Part shown: piece after piece, positions 34,401-46,933 of the stretch
How the letters are laid out: each line of letters starts with the position of its first letter
Numbering within the stretch: the stretch's first letter is position 1
Assembly: GCA_017163975.1 (NCBI GenBank)
Contig: JAFFSR010000251.1
Location: 9,858,001-9,922,000 of the forward strand
Length of the DNA: 64,000 nt
Source: Anastatus disparis
Taxonomy: Eukaryota; Arthropoda; Insecta; Hymenoptera; Eupelmidae
Direction of reading: 5' to 3'
The notes under the pieces: generated by a model
The model's input: the letters and a program-made list of their open reading frames with translations, nothing else
Databases searched by the model: none
What the model was told of the DNA's origin: nothing
Translations under genes and position numbers: made by a program

Positions 34401-35511
34401 CAGGATACAAATGTACAGAACCTCTAAAAAAACTTAATGAAATATTTCGTCTATAATCTTTGAAACAGCGTTTAATTTTTTTAAATTCATTAAAGCCTAT
34501 CTGAGATATCACGGTTTAAATTTGAGTTTCTTAAAAAAAATTTTTTTCAAATTTTTGAACGATACTGTTTTTTTAAAAATTAGAATACTTTAGTTTGTTA
34601 ATTATAAATTATAAGGCTGTGATAGTGACCAAAAATACCACACTTCATAAAAATTTTTATGTTTCTTGCAAATTTCACCATAAAGGATAATAATTTTCGA
34701 TCATAATAGCAGTCTTTGTGAATTTTACTGAAAGTATTTTAATTTTTACTTGACTTTTCTCTTTATGTATACATAAAAATTATTGGTAAACAGTACAAAT
34801 GACAATATTAATATCAAATGTTTTTTTTTTATTGATATAATAAAAAAAATATAACACGACTGCAGAACTTATCAATTAAACAAGCGTAATAAAAATGTCA
34901 TTTGAAAGTAATTTGAAATAATATAAAATAATAAATAGTTTAAGGGTCTGGCGTCAAAATTGGTTACGTATAAGCTAATCGTAATGTCCTGAACGATATT
35001 AAGACATGTGACAAGGAAGTTGAAAATATCTACATTACCGATATCATTACAAATCTCAAATATTACGTACTAGAGTAAATTATTTATGAAAATCTTCAGG
35101 AACCAATGTCTAAATTTTAAAAACAGTGTTTTATCATAATCTTAAGTCAACTAATTAATGATTTCTTCATAAAAAATGGTTTTGTAATTTTTTAAATCAT
35201 TTTTTTAAACATTAACAATAAAGTTGTTTAAATATTTTTTCAGCGGTATAAGTATGCAAATATTTACATATTCTCTGATTAATTTTTTCTGTTATTAAAA
35301 CAAAATATAGTTGATGATTCATTTTATATAGATGTTTAATGTCAATATTATAAAAAAATATTTTTTTTATTTATTTCAATAGAAGAAAAGAAATCAATCA
35401 GAAAACGCGTAGATATTTGTGTATCTATACAACTGCAAAAATTTTAAATCGATTCACTTATAATATCATGAAAAAAACTTTGAAGATAATATACAGATGA
35501 TTTTGAATTTT
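31442..35511. other. AT-rich DNA with one tandem duplication, no gene seen
   Basis: Apart from the ~211-bp duplication at 32070-32490, nothing is supported. A slightly GC-richer patch at 32870-33010 (AAGAGCTTTCAGGGGGTTAGAGG) has no frame. Confidence 0.5.
32070..32490. repeat. ~211-bp direct tandem duplication
   Basis: GATGTAAAATGATACTATG (32074) recurs as GATGTAAAATAATACTGTG (32285), and AAAGTTTAGAGTTGAACCAT (32189) recurs near 32406 with a small insertion. Two diverged copies in tandem. Confidence 0.75.
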
Positions 35512-35699
35512 ATTTAACGTTGCTGTATTTATGCTATCATTGCGATGTTAATTAGCGACGGAGGTCATCAGCGTGTTTGTGAACAAAGTGCATGTAATGA
35601 ACAGTGGTACTTGTATTGATCAACCGAGAGCGGGATTCGAACTCGAATCCTCGAGATTATGAACCCATCGCTCTGCCGACTGAGCCACTGACGATCTCT
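35512..35699 (-). mobile_element. tRNA-derived SINE, minus strand
   Basis: On the minus strand: A box GTGGCTCAGTCGGCAGAG, B box GAGTTCGAATCCC, then AGTACCACTGTTC, GACCTCCGTCGCTAATTAA and the end CAGCAACGTTAAATAAAA. Same family as 3298 and 10869. This is the copy whose head is closest to an intact tRNA. Confidence 0.88.
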
Positions 35700-38600
35700 A
35701 TAGTATTAATTTTCTTCGGCAAAGTTATTAAGCAAGGGAAGGAACAGATTCTACAATATCAATAAACTTGTAAAATAAGAGTAAAAAATAAGACTCTTAA
35801 AATGTTAACAATATAAAGAACATAATCAATTAAAATAAGTTCTCCCAGTCGCTATTCTTTTCATTCGAATTAATAAATAATATAACGTATACACATAACT
35901 ATAAAAAAGTATGTTTTATACACATTTGTATAAAAACTTGTCGGTAAATTTAAACTTACGCTTGAATATTTGATGAACTATTAGAAGTATGGATTCATCT
36001 AACTTCATAATAAAGGTTCCGGGAAAATTCTGGGTCAAAATTATTATTCTCTTGTGTTTATCGACTAGATACAAGTACAAAAAATATTTGAATATGTAAC
36101 GAGCGAAAGCCAAACTAAAATTGAATTTGTGTTATTTAAAGTACAAAGTGATCTGATATAATTTATATAAGATGAACATATAACTGCGGTGACATTTTTT
36201 AAATTTAATAATCTATAGTAAATTCTTAATTTAAATTTTATGATGAAAAATGTTTACAATATGTGTAAAAATAGAGAGGTATTTTGATATTCAGAATGAA
36301 TAAAAAATGTCTCGAAAAAAACTGTTAAAAGTGCCTCAAACAAGTAAATAATTCGTTAATGCTTCTAAATATATTTTATAATATTTCATTTAATATGTAA
36401 CTTTTATCAAGTATTATTTTTAACATCTCTTATAAAAGAAAAGGCTTGTATACATATAAGCTGATACGCGTGCTTATGAACGTACATACATACATCTACA
36501 CATACATGAAGCAGTAACATTTTCTACCCTCTCTCCTAAAAAAAAAAAAAAAATCTCGTCGATAATAAAAAAAAAGAAAATAAAAAAATAAAGACAACCT
36601 GTAAAAGGGAAAGAGGTCTTCTGCAAGCGCAAAAGATAAAAAAATAAAGGAAGATGAGAGAGGATGGAGAGAAAGAGAGAAAGAGGTAGTAGTGACGTCA
36701 ATACAGTCTTGGTATCATAACCAGTGAAGCGCTAGGAGTTCAGCGAGGCGATAAACGCATTTATATTAAGTACGCGTTTGTTGTCAAGAGAAAAGCGGGA
36801 AAAGCTTATAGTTACCGTATACCTACTACGTATATAAACTCTCTATACCTTTGGTCCAGGTGACCCTTTTACGATATGCTAAGAACAGAGATGCACTCGA
36901 ACGATGATTGGATATACACGCTAGGAAAGTTAATTCTGTACCTTTTAAAGTATTTACACTTTGACTATTAAATATAGATATCCGTCGTAGCTTCTAAAAT
37001 ATCAGTTTCAAAGTTTTAAGATGGCTTGTCAGTTTTTTTTTATTAACAAACAGTTACTTTTCACTTAACAAGTACTTTTCATTAGTATTCTATACTAGAA
37101 GTAATCAATTCTATTGTGTATTTATTTAAACTTTTTTTATTAACCTAGTAACAGCCAAAAAAAGAATGTTCGTGCACTGAGAAAAAACAGCAAGTTTTAT
37201 TTTGCGCTTAAGTAGATTCTGCTTGGCAAACTTAAGTAACAGGTTTTCACAAGTTTATTTGATCATTTAAAAAAATCTAATTATTAATATTTCTTTCCTA
37301 ATGAAATTAAAAAAGAAAGTTATTCAATTAATTTTAATGATTTGACATTATAATTATTTATAATACTTTTAATATGAGTGCAATCAATGTGAAATTATGA
37401 TTCTCAACGCAGATAAATATTGTCAAAGTGTAAATTTATATATGCACATATATTTTCAGATGACAAGTTCTTCATTTAGATTTATCAGAATCACAAAATT
37501 TAAAGTGGTAAATCTAATAAGACTGTTCATTTTTCCGACAAAAGTTGATTATTGCAACTAATTATGTCCTATTCTTATTGCGTTGATGAAATAAAGTTAC
37601 GATGGGAGAAAATAAATGTTAATAACTACTGTGCAAGGCCCATTTCAAAGATACTAGTATTAAAAAAATTTCTTAGTTTCATTTAAATAATTTTAATGTA
37701 AAATAAGATTTATCATTAGTTTTTAATGAGATTATATCAAGTAAATTAATTAGTTTGAAATTTTCCATTTTCTGCGAGATACTTCATTAAATGGATTATA
37801 GCACAAATTAATTACTGAAACTAATTACAGTAACTTGACAATTAAGCTAGATTTTTCATAAAACTTGAGCCGAGACGAGAAACCTAATATAAAATTTGCA
37901 TACATTAAATTTAAATCACCTTACTCATATTTTCATATTTTTTATTTCATATAAGATTTCACGATAATTACTTCCATTAGTTAAATTTACAATTTTTTAC
38001 TAACGTTATGAGAACTTCTAAATTTCTTAAGATTTTTAAATAAACTGAAATATAAATGACTTAAGAAATTAAAATAGAACGTTTCTCAAATTTATAACTG
38101 TTAAATGTATAAAAAAACGCTGCCAACTGCTTTGGCATTATACACTTTCTTATAAAGATCATTTAATATATCAAATCTGAAATTTCACGCTGTTTAGTAA
38201 AATAATTTGAGCTTTTATAAACTAATTATTGAGATTTTGTAAACTAATTAACACCCATCAATTATCAACTGAATTAAAAAATTAAATTAAAATTATTTGA
38301 TTATGGAACGTATGGGTGACATTAATATGTTTTATTAAAATACTTTTAAGTAAAGAAAAATGCGTAAAAAATCACTACTATACAGAATTTAAATATTCAT
38401 AAAAGAAATCTAAAATACAATTAGCTCTTTAATTGAGGAAAAAAATCAGATTTAGACTCTTAGTAAAAATTAAGTGTATAAATTTGCAACAGACATTAAA
38501 ATAAAAATTTATTTAAAAAATTTTATTTTAGTTTCAAGATACAAAAAAAAAATAAATATATTCAATTAAGATAGACAATTTTCAAGTTGTGGATGATAAA

Positions 38601-41600
38601 ATGTAATTTAAACGCTCAATAAGGTTTATTTTGTTTAAATAATTAACTTCTTGGAAATTTGAGTAATTTATTATTATTTTAATAAAAATTTTTCCAACGC
38701 TTGAATATTTTTAACATCAAATCAAACATAAATTTTAACAACATTATTTAAATCGAGATAATTAGCGCTGTAATTTAAAAACTAAACAGAACGTCAATTA
38801 ATTTTTAGATTTTAACGAAAATCGTTAAAATTATTATTTTACTTATTTACCTTAAAATGAATGTTCGAAATATTGTATTTATTTATTTTATATGAATATT
38901 ATACTAAACACCCATAGCATTTTCATAAAGAAATCTCATTATGTTTCGGAAATATAAAAGAATATACAATTTTTAAATCGTTAAAATTATAGAAACACGT
39001 GTGTATAAAATGTTACTTTAAAATTTACTCAAATCAACAAAAATGTTATATGAAATTTTATGATTTATAAAAAAAGAATAATCAAAATAAAAAATTTTTC
39101 AAAAATGGAGAAAACAATAATAAAAAGCTTTTTCGTTTGATCTGTAAATTATATAAAACATCGAACATCTAAATCATTTTACATTAGTCAAAACAAAAAA
39201 AAAATATATTAAGCATGTCGTAGTATCGTGATATAAAAATAACGGGTTATTCGCTTTGAAAGACGGGACAAATTTGCGGTTATTGAAAAGTAGCTGTGTC
39301 GAGGAATTATTGGAAAAAAAAATGGCAAGGACAACAGGCGTAATAATAGACACTGTCAGTAAATTTATATTAATCCATTTCGATCGATGCTTTGCTTTAG
39401 ATATTCTTATTCAAAGATTTTTTGGTATGTGCTACGAACTTGTAAATTAAAAGAAATTGAAATATTATTCAATCTTTATAAATTTATCTATTTTTTCGAT
39501 GGAAAAATATTTCCATTTTTGTTGTAAAAATAATCTCTTTTAAATGTACAAGAACTAGATATATATGTAGTAAGCAAACCGGTGAGAAAAAGTTTATAAA
39601 AGTTTAAATTTATTATAATAAAAATCTCTGCAAATAATTATTGCTTTTAAATTTTATTCAATACATATTCTATAAAGTAAATTGACCACCATCCACGCAT
39701 ATATTATGATTTTATATTTCACGATAGTATTATAAATCTTTAGAGTAGCTTTCAAGTTTATCTATGCAGACGCATTTATATTTCGAAGGAAATTTCAGTT
39801 AAATTTCAAGGTTTAAAAGGAACATAATTTTTCTATACAATTGGCAAAATAACAAAGTAGTTCGTAATTTATCGTTTATTAAATAAAACTTATCAGCATT
39901 GAATTACAATGAAATAACAACTTTATTTTAATTAAATTTAATGTTATCTTAACAACTTCTATTTCATACGTGTAATTTTTATTTCACGACACTGTGCTTG
40001 ATAAATAAAAAGGGAGTTAATACATATGGCTGAGAGGTAAAAATGAGCGTATTATTAAGCTGACATAATCTGCAATAAAATATGTCCGGACTGTAAAATG
40101 AAGAAAGAAAAAAAAGGTAATGTTCACGTTAATTGCGGTAGCACAGACGTGTAATTATGTCACGCGTGACGAGAGAATAATAATGTTTCAGTAAGGGAAC
40201 TCCTTTTTTTGCGTGCGTTGCACGTTCTTATGTTGCACACGGTATTTCATTTAATTTTTAATTACCATTGTTACAATCTTTTTATTTTTAGCATTTAAAT
40301 CAATTTTCCACAATTATTATTATTAAACCTTTTTATCAAATTATTTGATAATATATTTTTCTAATTAATTTTAATATTGTAAATTTTTTTTTATTTTTAT
40401 TTATCAGATAAAATTTAATTAAAAATTAAATAAATAAGTGATCTGTAAAAAAAATAATTCTATCGATAGTTTGATTGCTTGGAATTTAACCAAATGTATA
40501 AATATTCAATTCCACACATCGTTCTGAATTTTCATTACTTTTGGTTTTATTCCAGATTTTTAGAAAGTATAAAGATAAATAAAATTTTTAATGTATCATT
40601 TATTTTTGTATTCTTTTAAATATCAATATTTAATATAATAAGTAATATTTCAAATATATTTCATATTGTAATTAATTAAATTATTATAATTATTGCTTGG
40701 TCATTAGTTAATTTTTTTATATTTACTAAATTATAATCCGTACTTTGTTGTTAAAATGCTTTTTAATATAAAAATTATTAAATTTCTGTTAAAATTATTC
40801 TCTTAATAATTTATGTTCTCTACTTTTTTTATCTTCCTCTCGTATCCAATTTTGTACGAAGCCCAAAATAGATGTCTTCATCGCTTCTCCATTTTCTTGA
40901 TTCGATATTTGCCTGTTTATCTTTATAAATGTTTAATAAAAGTCACAACTTATACATACCATTTGTAAATTTATGTTTTTTTTATTTTAAGAGAAAGAAA
41001 AGAAGACGATAATTTTGTCTTTCATTTAATTTTAAATTTAGAATTTTTGTGAACATTCAAAATGCATCAATGTACGTATTACGATAAATTTAGAAGTTGT
41101 GGAAAATTTTTCTTTTTCAACATTTATCATTATAGTATAGGAAAATCATAGTTTCTTAATAATATTTATACATTGTGAAATGTCGTTTTGCCCGTTTTTC
41201 TATTGGGAATTATGCAACGATATTTATTTTAAGGTCGATTTATCGAACCTATAATTTTAATAAATGGTCATTACTGTTGATGATTGAAAAATCATTTGCA
41301 GTAAATAAGTGTTTATGCTTTATTTTATGGATCAATTCATGAGAAAAATTCAAAATAAATTAATATTTGGATTAGGAAATGTAAAGTGAAATCGGACATT
41401 TTTTCAGTATGATTTAATATCAATAAGTCATTTTCAAAACTTACTATTCACAAACTAGAATCGGAAATTAATTTTGAAAAAAATTGATTTTCAATTATCT
41501 TAAAAAGAAATCATTGTAAGTTAAAAAATGGTGAAAAGACCCTTTAATTTCATCATATGCTTTGTATTAATAATTTTAATATCTAGTAAAATTTATCTTG

Positions 41601-41729
41601 TTCATTAGAAATTATTGTGATTATGTCGTCGTACCAGTTATTCGGCCTTATATGCACAGAACTAGCTAAATGGGTATTAAGGTTACATACATTTTAGTTC
41701 GCAGCGCAATTATATTCAATTTGCTACAC
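35700..41729. other. long gene-poor AT-rich interval
   Basis: Except for the candidate promoter near 36650 and a repeat end at 38110-38150 (CTGCCAACTGCTTTGGCATT), no gene, RNA or well-defined repeat was found. A 64-aa frame at 39256 has no known domain. Confidence 0.45.
36648..36730 (+). promoter_or_regulatory. GAGA tract with perfect CRE site, candidate promoter
   Basis: A purine run rich in GAGA (36648-36690) is followed by the palindromic CREB/ATF site TGACGTCA (36693-36700), then a locally GC-richer stretch (36720-36860) that could be a 5' exon, with a possible donor CAG/GTGACC near 36858. GAGA elements bind GAGA factor in insects. Downstream coding sequence is not visible, so strand and target are inferred. 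Confidence 0.35.
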
Positions 41730-41810
41730 TACCCACACAGCATGAAAGCTTCCTGGAAGCTTTCATGCCAAGCGCGGAAGTTTCCTGGAAGCTTCCATAC
41801 TATGTGGGTA
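41730..41810. repeat. 81-bp hairpin with TACCCACACAG/CTATGTGGGTA ends
   Basis: The ends are near-complementary. Inside, GCATGAAAGCTTCCTGGAAGC and GGAAGTTTCCTGGAAGCTTCC form direct and inverted copies of a GGAAGC/GCTTCC unit. Likely a very small mobile element. Confidence 0.75.
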
Positions 41811-42048
41811 TGCATCGAAAAGTGTAAATGATTCCATATCTCACACTGTGACATACAGAATCATCTATATGTCGCAGTATAAGATTGGAATTAGTTACAG
41901 TATGTTGAGTACGCTTATTCAAATTCTATAATTGCCTTTTTGTTACAAATACATTTTTTAAATATGTATCGTTATGAATTTTATTTTATAATTAAGCGAC
42001 AAATATAATTAAATTATAAAAAAGGCGAGAAAGCGTCTGAGTAATAAA

Positions 42049-42157
42049 GATAAATACTGGACGAGTTTGTTGCTTGAACAGCAGTCAAGCTTTCCGTTGA
42101 GCTTCGCGCGCCTTCGACTTTCTGCTGTTCGCGCTAAAAACTCGCATCGTATTTATC
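42049..42157. repeat. 109-bp palindrome
   Basis: GATAAATAC and GTATTTATC ends; arms ACGAGTTTGTTGC and CTAAAAACTCGCA; inner GAACAGCAGTC and GACTTTCTGCTGTTC around the GC-rich loop TTGAGCTTCGCGCGCCTTCG. Shares the inner arm with 31285-31441. Confidence 0.75.
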
Positions 42158-42260
42158 CTTCATACTCGCAAATGGCGTATATAACTACTACATAGTTGTA
42201 GTAGCCAAAATATTTTGATTAAAAAATTATCATATAATTTTAAACTTCAAATATTTAATT

Positions 42261-42892
42261 ACCTTACTGGGAAATTGCACGTGCGAAGAAATGTGCGGAC
42301 TTACGTCCGTTTGTATGTTAGTTCACACTGTGATTCGCAGGTGATGATTTCAAACACCCTAATTATGTGAAATTCGGGCATCCGAAATTGTTTGTTTGAG
42401 CAAAATAATTCGAATCCATACGAAATTTGGACGTATGAATTAACATACGAAATAATTACAATATGCGTGCTGCGTAGCGATCAAGCTTAGTTTATAATAG
42501 TATCGACGTTTGCTCATAACATGGCGCTTGCACTGTTTTAACATACCAGCGACAAGAATAAAATAGTCTAGAGTATATAAGTTGAGGCTCGTGGTACTAA
42601 CGACACAGTTTGACCGACTGATATCTTTTTTTAGATAGCATTTTTGGAGTCTTCTTGGTTTATGTACAAGAATTGCCTTTATTTAATTAATTTTGTATAT
42701 GATTTCTTTGCGTATGAATTTGATAAGTACGTATCTTGTAATTATTTCACATTGTAGTTCGTACACCCGAATGCGATACATATTTTAATGTATATTCCCT
42801 TGAATTGGTTTCGCACATACGTTTTCATGTCCGCTAAGGTGTTTGTAATCATTATCTGCTAAACAGTTCGCCCGTGCGATTTCCCAGTAGGG
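42261..42892. mobile_element. 632-bp inverted-repeat element (TACTGGGAAAT ends)
   Basis: Left ACCTTACTGGGAAATTGCAC and right GTGCGATTTCCCAGTAGGGT are complementary with few mismatches. The next inner words (GTGCGAA and TTCGCCC) also correspond. Inside, sequences such as CACACTGTGATTCGCAGG and GACACAGTTTGACCG occur but no coding frame. Probably a non-autonomous DNA transposon. Confidence 0.8.
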
Positions 42893-43133
42893 TGAAATTA
42901 GAATTTTAATTATATTATTATTTAGTGATAAGGAGATTGGTGTAAGCGATAGGTATAAATAAAATACTTATACATAAATTTTCTATAAAACATTTTTTAT
43001 TTAGTTGAAAGGAACGACTATTAAAATATTGAATGCCAATTTATTATTAAATCAAAATAAAAAATAAATTGAATAATGACTTATTAATCTTATATATGTA
43101 CATATTTTTTTCTTTAAATTATGTTCAAAGAGT

Positions 43134-44789
43134 TTATAATAAATTGGATGAACTCTTTTTGCTCCTTCTTTTCAAATTATTCTTTTTGGGTTTCCGTAAT
43201 TGAGTCTCAAACGAACTATTACCATTACTTGATTCTTTGTTAGAGCTTACTTCAGTCGTTGAAATCTCATTTTTAGTTTTTTTTTCTGTTCGTTTAGTTA
43301 CCTTTGAAGATTCTGATTTTCTTTCCATTTCTTTCAATTTGACGTTTAACAATTTTTCACTTAACTCATCATAAGAATCACTCTCAAAAGATGAACCCTT
43401 TGTTTTTAGTACTTTACGTCGTTCACTTTTATCATATTTCTCTTTATTTCTCAAACTTCGTGGACATGAAATAACTTTTTTTATATAACATTTGATTGTT
43501 TTTTTTTGTGACATATTTCCTGATCGAGTTTTGTATCTGTCTAAAGATTCAATTGATACGGAACGAGTTTTTTGTATTTCAGGTTCATCACTGGAATCAG
43601 ATGCATTTTTTGTTTTCTTACACTTTTTGAACACATCTATTTTTTTAGATTTTTCAAGTTTCCACGAATCTTTAGTATTCGAAGAGTTCATTCTTTCTCT
43701 ATTTGATTGCTTTCGTCTTTTCTCTCTGGATTTATGTTTCTTTGAACTTTCAGGATATCGAGAACTGATACTCATCTCTTCATCTTCAGAATAATTCTTA
43801 GAACTCCTATACTTGCTTAAACTTTGTATTTCACATTTTGATTTTCTCAAATTTTTCAAATCTTTGAACGATTCAGATTTTTCTGCGTATTCAGTATGTT
43901 TTGTTTCGTAAGTATCTTTAATTGGCATAGTCATTTGATCTGTATCAAATGATGATTCGCGCCATTCCTCACTTTCACTGGTTAACATTTCAAACTCTTT
44001 TGATTGTTTTGGATCATTTTTCTTATTCAATCCTTTTGATGATTTAGAGCTGCATCCTTCTTCAGATGAAGGACTTCGTGATAATCTTATACGCTTATTT
44101 TTTGGCTCAAATCCTGTTGAGCTATTACTTTCATGAGGCATATCTGTTGAATCATTTTCAGATGAGGAAATCCTTGATTTCCTCTTTATCTTACCTTTTG
44201 TCTTAGATTTTCTCACTTCTCTTAATTCCTTGTTGTGTTCTGATTTATTTTTTCCTGATTTTCGAGAAGATTCTATTTTAATATGTTCTCGAAATCTCTT
44301 AAAATTTGGATCTACAGAGCTATCGCTATCATCAGCATCTTCACTGAAATCTGTAGAGCAAGATGACTCTTGTTGGTCTTTTGAATGTGTTTTCTTTTTT
44401 TTATTTTCGCTGTCTTTAACTTGTAATTTAGCAAAATATGAACCGAGTTTAGATTCTATTTCCTCCTGTGAAAATCCTTGCTCCTCTAAAACATTAACAA
44501 ATTCTGCACATTTTGATTCAAGTTTCTTTTGTCTCTCGTTGAAATTTCTTTTATCTTTTCGTGGCTGTTTATCTTTCTTTCTCTTCGGATACATTTTCGT
44601 TTCCAGAAAATGAGCGTCTAAAAATTTTAACAACTTGTTCCGTCGCTTGCACTTAACTAAATGCCAAATAATTTCTTTTACATCTGCTTTAATTTTACTA
44701 CCTGATTTAGGACCTCTTAGGGGTCTTTGGGAAAAACACTTTTCAAGAAAATGCCCCCACTCTTGTCCCTCTCGAGCTTGATTTTTCAT
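43134..44789 (-). CDS. Lys/Ser-rich nuclear-type protein, possible cwf21-like segment
   Basis: A single open frame of 551 aa. Residues 84-122 (NERQKKLESKCAEFVNVLEEQGFSQEEIESKL..) fit the pattern of the cwf21 domain of Cwc21/SRRM2 splicing proteins: a basic helix, LEEQG, then (S)xEEIExK. The match is by eye and tentative. The rest is very rich in Lys, Ser, Glu and Arg, with acidic Ser clusters (SEDADDSDSSVD, SSDEPE) and basic runs, as in disordered nuclear RNA-processing or chromatin proteins. No membrane segment is seen. The Met at 44789 is preceded in the same frame by a stop. A strong donor (CACAT/GTGAGTAC) and an acceptor (ATATTCAG) just upstream suggest a ~54-bp intron in the 5' leader. 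No introns inside, so a retrocopy cannot be excluded. Confidence 0.75.
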   Translation of the reverse strand: MKNQAREGQEWGHFLEKCFSQRPLRGPKSGSKIKADVKEIIWHLVKCKRRNKLLKFLDAHFLETKMYPKRKKDKQPRKDKRNFNERQKKLESKCAEFVNVLEEQGFSQEEIESKLGSYFAKLQVKDSENKKKKTHSKDQQESSCSTDFSEDADDSDSSVDPNFKRFREHIKIESSRKSGKNKSEHNKELREVRKSKTKGKIKRKSRISSSENDSTDMPHESNSSTGFEPKNKRIRLSRSPSSEEGCSSKSSKGLNKKNDPKQSKEFEMLTSESEEWRESSFDTDQMTMPIKDTYETKHTEYAEKSESFKDLKNLRKSKCEIQSLSKYRSSKNYSEDEEMSISSRYPESSKKHKSREKRRKQSNRERMNSSNTKDSWKLEKSKKIDVFKKCKKTKNASDSSDEPEIQKTRSVSIESLDRYKTRSGNMSQKKTIKCYIKKVISCPRSLRNKEKYDKSERRKVLKTKGSSFESDSYDELSEKLLNVKLKEMERKSESSKVTKRTEKKTKNEISTTEVSSNKESSNGNSSFETQLRKPKKNNLKRRSKKSSSNLL

Positions 44790-46929
44790 GCTGAATATTG
44801 TATTGTAGTATCGAACATTTGATCTTTATTTTTTTGTACTCACATGTGAATAATGTTGAATAAAAATCATAGGAATTTCAATATTATACTTATAATTATT
44901 AAAATTATGTAGTAAACTCTTGATACAAGAGAATCAACGGCGCTGTAAGAGAGGAAATTTTTTCGAATTTCTCTTGTACAAACAGCCCCAACATGCTCGA
45001 TTTGAAAGCCAAAGCCACATCCACAATCTGTGTATGTTAATGTATAAGTTTTTTGTCTTTCTCACTTTTATAGTTAGTCGGAGAGCGCTCATACTTAGGC
45101 TTGGCGGAGAAAGAGTTCGGTTTTTCTTATATCGAGAATTATGGTAGATACGTTATACGGTAAAAAAATGCAGTGTATACGTATTTACTGTTTTTTATAT
45201 TATGTTTAATTACTGAAATGTCATTTAAAATATTAAATTCATCATAATTTTTAAATTTATCCAAATTATTTGATTTAAATTATTAGATTTAAATTAATTT
45301 AATTTAATTTTTTTTACATTGTATTATCTTTTATTCCAAATATTTAATTACATATTGTACAATAAATGATAATTTCATCTAAAAAAGATTTTAGAATAAA
45401 TCTATCGCCATAAGATATTAATATTTTTTTAATCTTATAGAATGATTTGGAAAGTTTAATAAATTTCTAACATTTTTTATTTGCGTATCTTTACGTGTTC
45501 CTAAATCATACGTGAATTGTAAAATGCTCAGCCAAAAGTCAAGCCTTAAAAGTAGAGGTCATGTTTAATCAGATCGAAATAGAAGAGGTCCAAAATCGGG
45601 CCGTCCTAAATCGGTCATCGATTGTATATTTCTAATTGGCATTTGGATACTAACGTAAAAGTTATAAAATAATAAAAATTTCTAGTGTTTTAGAATTGAC
45701 CATAGTTTTAACTGTTTGCTTTGTTTCGCGGGACCAAATATTGGTGTTAGTCTGATTATAACAGAACTATTAATATTAATTGTCTTTTGCACAAATGTAT
45801 CAATAAACTTAAAGATATTTAATATTTTCAAATATGGTTTTATGGTTCGATAGAATTAACAATAAATTTTTCTTTCTATTTAGAAATAAATATAATATTT
45901 TGAGAAACTTTTTAGTTTCCAATTGAGGGCCTGGAAAGGAAAAGAGCTTATAGCCAATTTAAGGTAGTATATAACCTATAATCGGTTTCAAAAGAATAGC
46001 GAAATAAATAATTAGAAACTGATCATGAATCGTTTGTAGATTCTTTGATAATTCTTACTAAATTATAATTGAGTTTAAACTTGAAAATTTTAATAAGGAT
46101 ACTAACCTAATTTTATGTATCTAACAGAATACTAAGAAAATTTTCAAACATTATTAATAAGAAAAGTTTGTATTCTTTCTAAAGTACCCTATGATCGGAA
46201 CGTTCAAAGATAGTACTACTAGTGAATTTATAATTTATCTATAATATACTTAATAAACCATTTTTGATATACTTTATAATAATAATAAGAATAGAAATTA
46301 TCAACTTTAAAATAAAATTATATTTAATACTTAGAAGTAATTTCAGCTACCTTATAACATCGTCCAATTTCCTTGCTAAAATTTACTCCACTTAATGCAA
46401 CTTCTGAAAACATTTAGATAAAGCAGATTAACAAAAGGAATTGTACGAAATTTTGACTCTGTCCTCTTTTTTTCTCCCTCTCTACTTCACTTAATTTCGA
46501 CCCTCGTTTATACTTAACTGCGCTGGTTTATCTCTGTTTCTCAGAAAGCGGATTTATAAATCTCGGCTTACCTGTTAACTATACTATATATACAGGTATA
46601 CAAATGCATATACATTTTAGAATTGCTCTAGCAGCAAACTAAATGTATATATAAAGTAAAGTTCTTTCTAGTTCTTTTTTATTTATATCTGCTTGCTTTT
46701 CTATTCATTTTTTAATTTAATGCCTTTTTTTAAATTATTTAACTTTTGTGTTAAGCGTTAGCTTTACTGCGATGAAGAATTTTTTTTTCTTTTATTTTTT
46801 TTATGTACATGAACGCGTAGAAAGTTTTTGCTTTACAGTTAAAGTTAAAAGCGAGGTATTCATGTTTGTTCTTTACTTTCTATGAAAAGCTTGAAATTCA
46901 AAATTGAATTTTAATGACTATATTTTCCA
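44790..46929. other. upstream and intergenic DNA
   Basis: 44790-45170 holds the presumed 5' leader and promoter of the minus-strand gene and is more GC-rich than its surroundings. The remainder is AT-rich with no supported gene. Confidence 0.5.
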
Positions 46930-46933
46930 TTAA

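Noticed and set aside
39256..39450. 64-aa frame as a small gene
   Set aside because: No known domain, no supporting signals; could be chance in AT-rich DNA.
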